DNA of 64,000 bases from JAMXLJ01 sp036558745. GTDB taxonomy: Bacteria > Actinomycetota > Acidimicrobiia > IMCC26256 > JAMXLJ01. Shown here piece after piece: positions 60,664 to 64,000 of the stretch; the stretch's first letter is position 1, and every line of letters starts with the position of its first letter. The stretch lies in contig DATBEZ010000116.1 of NCBI GenBank assembly GCA_036558745.1, positions 31,106 to 95,105 on the forward strand. Reading direction: 5' to 3'. The translations under genes were made by a program, and so were the position numbers. Under the pieces are notes generated by a model. That model was given only the letters and a program-made list of their open reading frames with translations, was not told the origin of the DNA and made no database searches.

Positions 60664-61398
60664 ATGGCGGTGCTCGCCGTACTCGCGCTGGCCGGCGGTG
60701 TCGTGTGGGACGCACTCGACGGGCGGTTTTGGGGCCGCCACGCGCTCCTCGCGGGACTCGCCGCGAGCATCATCGTCGTGGTGCTGTCCGTCGCTGTGGT
60801 GAACGAGGTGATCGAGCGGCGGCGCCGTCGGCGTTGGAGCGTGTTGGCGCAGCACGTCATGCTCGAGCTCGTTCGCAGTACCCGGCTCGTCTGGACCGGG
60901 TTGCTGGAGTTGGCCGGCGCTCTCCCGGCCGATACGCCCGTGCGTACGACGCTTGACCAAGGCCGTCACGTCGCGCAGGCCCGGAGCCTCGCGTTCGCGG
61001 CCGTTGGCGACCTCGTCGGTGACCGTGAACGGCGGCAGCAACTGCACGACGGCATGGCCGAGTGGGTTCGCGTGAACGACGAGGTGCTCGGGAGATGGGC
61101 CGGCGTGCTGCTCAATGCCGACGCGTATACCGAGATGATCGACCGCCACGTCGAGCTCGCGAGCGACATCGCGTGGCTCGCGAATGTCTGGGACACGCTG
61201 GAACCCGTGGACGACCCCAAGCGGCGTCGGCGCGCGCGTCAGCCGGCTGCGCACGTCGAGGGCGAGATCGACGACGGCCGGCTGGCTGATCGCGTCGTGG
61301 TGATCCTGCAGCTTGCCGAGGAGCTCGACCGTCTCACGCTGGCCGTCGCATTGCGCCTCTTACGTTGTGAGGAACTGATCGAACTAGTGGTGGAGTAA
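60664..61398 (+). CDS. Membrane protein with a long helical cytoplasmic part
   Basis: 244 residues from the ATG at 60664. Two hydrophobic stretches (MAVLAVLALAGGVVWDAL and LLAGLAASIIVVVLSVAVVN), then a basic RRRRRR loop and 190 residues of helix-rich soluble sequence (RLVWTGLLELAGALPADTPV, MIDRHVELASDIAWLANVWD). No family assigned. The SDR gene begins 2 bp after the stop, so the two are co-transcribed. Confidence 0.6.
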   Translation: MAVLAVLALAGGVVWDALDGRFWGRHALLAGLAASIIVVVLSVAVVNEVIERRRRRRWSVLAQHVMLELVRSTRLVWTGLLELAGALPADTPVRTTLDQGRHVAQARSLAFAAVGDLVGDRERRQQLHDGMAEWVRVNDEVLGRWAGVLLNADAYTEMIDRHVELASDIAWLANVWDTLEPVDDPKRRRRARQPAAHVEGEIDDGRLADRVVVILQLAEELDRLTLAVALRLLRCEELIELVVE

Positions 61399-61400
61399 CC

Positions 61401-62111
61401 GTGACGAGATGGGACAGGGTCGCCATCGTGACGGGCGCGTCGCAGGGCATCGGGGCAGGGGTTGTCGCCGCGCTGCGCAACGCCGGGTATGCCGTCGTCG
61501 GTACGGCGCGCTCGATGCCGAGCTCGGATGACTCCGACTTCCTGGCCGTCGCCGGCGACATCGCCGACCCTGGTACGGCCCAGCGAGTGGTCGATCAGGC
61601 GATCGAGCGGTTCGGACGCGTCGACAGCCTCGTCAACAACGCCGGGATCTTCATCGCCAAGCCCTTCACCGACTACACCGTGGACGATTTCTCCGTCGTG
61701 ACCGCTGTGAACCTCGCGGGGTTCTTCCACATGACGCAACATTGTCTGCGGCAGATGGTGGCGCAGGGCGGTGGCCATGTCGTCACAATGACCACGAGCC
61801 TGGTGGATCACGCCGAACGCGCGAGCCCTTCGGCGTTGACGTCGCTCACGAAGGGTGGACTGGCCGCGGTGACGCGATCGTTGGCGACGGAATACGCGTC
61901 GCGTGGGGTGCGCGTCAACGCGGTGGCGCCCGGGGTCATCCAAACCCCCGCGCACGACCCTTCCTCGTACGACGGTCTCGCACATCGCCAACCGATCGAG
62001 CGGCTCGGCCAAGTCGCCGACATCGTCGACGCGATCCTGTACTTGGAACGGGCAACGTTCGTCACCGGCGCGACCCTGCGCGTCGACGGCGGCTGGGCGG
62101 CTGGTCACTGA
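61401..62111 (+). CDS. Short-chain dehydrogenase/reductase lacking the usual tyrosine
   Basis: 236 residues from a GTG. The Rossmann site is VAIVTGASQGIGAGVVAALR, the NNAG motif is LVNNAGIF, and the serine is in MTTSLVDHA. In the catalytic helix, YxxxK is replaced by TSLTK: the lysine stays but threonine stands where tyrosine should be. This is known in a subset of SDRs and may mean a non-standard reaction or a binding role. The last residues end TGATLRVDGGWAAG, typical for the family. Confidence 0.85.
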   Translation: MTRWDRVAIVTGASQGIGAGVVAALRNAGYAVVGTARSMPSSDDSDFLAVAGDIADPGTAQRVVDQAIERFGRVDSLVNNAGIFIAKPFTDYTVDDFSVVTAVNLAGFFHMTQHCLRQMVAQGGGHVVTMTTSLVDHAERASPSALTSLTKGGLAAVTRSLATEYASRGVRVNAVAPGVIQTPAHDPSSYDGLAHRQPIERLGQVADIVDAILYLERATFVTGATLRVDGGWAAGH

Positions 62112-62220
62112 CGGAAGGGCGACCTCGACGCGGACGACCTCGGATCTGCTCGCCGACGCGGGGCTGGCGACCCGACCATCGAAGACGTCGCCGCCCGGGC
62201 CGGCGCGGCAAGGCACGGAA
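62112..62220 (+). pseudogene. Remnant of a TetR-type DNA-binding segment
   Basis: Directly after the SDR stop, one frame reads TIEDVAARAGAARHGT before a stop at 62221. This matches the start of a TetR helix-turn-helix (TIEDVAARAGVAxGTxYRYF). Nothing of the ligand domain remains. The short length makes the identification tentative. Confidence 0.4.
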
Positions 62221-63093
62221 CTAGGCGTTTCCTGGATTCGATGGCGCGCCCGTTCGCGCAGGCTCGCTGAGGAAGGCGAGCAGCGCGGCATTGACTTCGT
62301 CGGAATGCGTCCAGCCGATGTTGTGCGGACCGCCCTCGACCGAGACGAGCGTGCAATCGAAAAGCAGCGCCGGCAGCCGGGCCGCGGTGGAGTCGAACGG
62401 AAGAATGCGGTCGTCGGTGCCGTGCACGACGAGTACCGGGACATCGACCTTCGGCAGATCAGCCCGGAAGTCGGTCAGCCAGGTATCCACGCATGCGTAG
62501 GTCGCGAATGGCGAAGCGTCGGCCGCGACGTTGAAGCTGGCCTGCCATGCGCGGTCGCTGATTCGGGTGCCGCCGAGGACGTCGACGTTGTAGAAGTTGT
62601 TGAGGAAGTCCTCGAAGTACGAGTAGCGATCGTCGACGATCGCTGCCTTGATATCGGCGAAGACCTTGCCCTCGACGCCCTCGGGGTTGTCGTCGGTCTT
62701 GAGCAGGAACGGCGGGATGGCACCGAGCAGCGCGGCTTTGCTGACCCGCTTGGACCCGTAGGTGGCGAGGTAGCGCGTGACTTCGCCCGTGCCCATCGAG
62801 AACCCGACGAGAACCATGTTGTTCAGGTCGAGGTGCTTGATCAGCGCGTCCAGATCGGCGGCGAAGGTGTCGTAGTCATACCCGACGGTCGGCTGGCTCG
62901 AGCGGCCGAAGCCGCGGCGGTCGTAGCTGATCACTCGATAGCCATGTGCGAGTAGATCTCGCTCCTGGCGTTCCCACGAGTTGCCGTTCAGCGGGTAGCC
63001 ATGGATCAACACGATCGGCTGACCGCTGCCGTGGTCCTCGAAGTGGATGTCGATCGGGGCGTCGTTCTCGGTTGCGACGGTGATGTGCGGCAT
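62221..63093 (-). CDS. Alpha/beta hydrolase (non-heme chloroperoxidase/esterase type), copy 2
   Basis: 290 residues from the ATG at 63093, preceded by GGAAGGG. It has the same catalytic features as copy 1: GYPLNGNSWERQERD, GFSMGTGE, HGTDDRILP and GGPHNIGWTH. Differences are mostly conservative. The C-terminal 15 residues (EPARTGAPSNPGNA) differ, and the neighbours differ, so only the gene itself was copied. The pair lies in direct orientation 3.5 kb apart. Confidence 0.9.
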   Translation of the reverse strand: MPHITVATENDAPIDIHFEDHGSGQPIVLIHGYPLNGNSWERQERDLLAHGYRVISYDRRGFGRSSQPTVGYDYDTFAADLDALIKHLDLNNMVLVGFSMGTGEVTRYLATYGSKRVSKAALLGAIPPFLLKTDDNPEGVEGKVFADIKAAIVDDRYSYFEDFLNNFYNVDVLGGTRISDRAWQASFNVAADASPFATYACVDTWLTDFRADLPKVDVPVLVVHGTDDRILPFDSTAARLPALLFDCTLVSVEGGPHNIGWTHSDEVNAALLAFLSEPARTGAPSNPGNA

Positions 63094-63109
63094 GTTGGGT
63101 TCCCTTCCT

Positions 63110-63637
63110 CTAGTAGCCATCCCCGGGGCCCGCGCTCGTTGGGGTCGCGGTGACCTGGTTGCCGGCAGAGCTGAGCGTGTACCAGCTGCCGCCGAACGCG
63201 TTGAGACCCTGACCGTTCGTGTCACCGGCCTTCTGGTCGCCGGCGAAGAGATAGAGCGGATGGCCGTTGTAGATGACCTGCTTCTCGCCTCCGGAACGCG
63301 TCGCGGTCCCGACCAACGACGTGACGGCGCCGTTTCCGACCGTGGGAGTACCGCTCGTAACAAGCGGCGGCCAGTTCACCGCGCAGGCACCTGAGCAGGC
63401 GCTCTTCGTGCCTGCATCAGCGCCGAAGAGGTACACCGTGCGACCCTGCGCGTCGACCAGCACATCCCCGAGATGGGTGCTCGCGACGGCGACGGTGCCC
63501 GCGGATGCGGGCTTGGACGTGCCGGCTGCCGGCGACACGACCGCACTCCTTCCACCGCTACTGCCACACGCGGCAGTCAGGAGTGCGAGGGACCCGAGGA
63601 CAGTGCCGGCGACGAGTGTGCGTCTGCGACCCTTCAC
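63110..63637 (-). CDS. Lipoprotein with repeated YLF-type motifs (COG4315-like)
   Basis: 175 residues from a GTG. The signal ends in the lipobox LTAAC, then a Ser/Ala/Gly-rich linker. The mature part has two copies of a Yx(F/W/Y)xxD pattern: TVYLFGADAG and PLYLFAGDQK, with CSGACAVNWPPL between. The family is exported and of unknown function. The GTG overlaps the stop of the next hydrolase gene (GTGA). Confidence 0.8.
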   Translation of the reverse strand: MKGRRRTLVAGTVLGSLALLTAACGSSGGRSAVVSPAAGTSKPASAGTVAVASTHLGDVLVDAQGRTVYLFGADAGTKSACSGACAVNWPPLVTSGTPTVGNGAVTSLVGTATRSGGEKQVIYNGHPLYLFAGDQKAGDTNGQGLNAFGGSWYTLSSAGNQVTATPTSAGPGDGY

Positions 63638-64000
63638 GTTGGTTCCTCCGGAACTCGCGCGACGGCTTCACCCGGCGTTGACGATCCCGCTGGACCTTTG
63701 CCGAGGAACGCGTCGACATCGGCGGCGAACTCGGCGTGATGCTGGAACAAGAACCCGTGGGCCGCGTCCGGGTAGATCTTGAGGGTCGAGCGCGGGATCA
63801 GCCCGGCCAGCAAATGCGAGTAGCGGGGAAGGACCATCGGGTCGCTGTCGCCGATGGCGATGAACACGGGCTGGTCGATCGCGCTCAGACGCTCGAGCCG
63901 CGCGTGGTTCGGTTCGCCCCACGCGCACACTGCGTCGTACTGCTGCTGTCTGGTGTGCCAGTTCGTCGGCTCGTCGGTGCCGGTCGTCCTCGAGAACATG
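63634..64000 (-). CDS. Alpha/beta hydrolase, C-terminal part, continues beyond the window
   Basis: Only the last 122 or so residues are present; the gene runs past the right edge. The visible part has the acid motif VFIAIGDSDPMVLPRYS and the catalytic histidine in YPDAAHGFLF followed by QHHAEFAADVDAFLG, the typical end of an alpha/beta hydrolase. The nucleophile motif is outside. The lipoprotein start overlaps its stop by GTGA. Confidence 0.82.
   Translation of the reverse strand, partial: MFSRTTGTDEPTNWHTRQQQYDAVCAWGEPNHARLERLSAIDQPVFIAIGDSDPMVLPRYSHLLAGLIPRSTLKIYPDAAHGFLFQHHAEFAADVDAFLGKGPAGSSTPGEAVARVPEEPT

Overview
The window is 64 kb of very GC-rich, gene-dense chromosome. Strong GC third positions, frequent GTG starts and many ATGA or GTGA stop/start overlaps point to an actinobacterium, probably a soil or water member of a deep lineage such as Acidimicrobiia. 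The class is inferred from gene content (fused Liv transporters, LuxR-ATPase remnants, RsbA-like regulator, poxvirus-type topoisomerase IB). I found no rRNA, tRNA, CRISPR array, insertion sequence, phage or plasmid feature.

Layout. 1-4494 (minus): a coupled oxidoreductase operon of a membrane protein, a gluconate-dehydrogenase subunit-3-like protein, a GMC flavoprotein, an enolase-superfamily enzyme and a cut-off TPP enzyme. 4759-6578: an RsbA-like MEDS/ATPase regulator, a very basic small protein and a VOC protein. 6672-12460 (minus): a CoA-ester catabolic operon (amidohydrolase, TetR regulator, double CaiB/BaiF CoA-transferase, DUF35, thiolase-like protein) behind two CCTTAGG operator-like sites 21 bp apart. 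12543-15854: PRC-barrel proteins, topoisomerase IB and a DUF1360 protein. 15891-19948: a LuxR/TPR regulator, a flavin monooxygenase, a cysteine-cluster protein and an FMN reductase. 20006-24154 (minus): OsmC, flavin monooxygenase, NTF2-like, AzlC, AzlD and PIG-L deacetylase. Upstream of osmC, upstream of azlC and upstream of the divergent small gene lie direct repeats of a heptamer at 11-bp steps that always end in CTCCAAG next to the gene, which suggests a shared OmpR- or SARP-type regulator.

27350-33810 encodes a branched-chain amino-acid (Liv) type ABC importer as three polypeptides: a lipoprotein binding protein, an MFS transporter fused to a LivF-like ATPase, and a LivH-LivM-LivG triple fusion. 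The MFS-LivF fusion is the most unusual protein here. 33814-39577 holds a TauD-type dioxygenase, a secreted TSP3/PKD protein, an LpqF-like serine hydrolase and a GloVer-repeat lipoprotein. 39606-50706 is rich in signalling: two GGDEF-EAL proteins, one GGDEF protein and a GAF-SpoIIE phosphatase, with secreted proteins between. Two of the GGDEF proteins share an N-terminal membrane domain.

51.2-55.8 kb is a decaying stretch: a frameshifted membrane-protein remnant, two LuxR-family remnants and a thioredoxin-reductase-like remnant flank an intact GT-C-like membrane protein and a secreted protein. 55.8-64.0 kb is a small-molecule catabolism region: a muconolactone-isomerase/DUF3237 fusion, a GlcG-like protein, an enoyl-CoA hydratase, two closely related alpha/beta hydrolases that look like a duplication, a VOC protein divergent from a LysR regulator, and an SDR that lacks the usual tyrosine.
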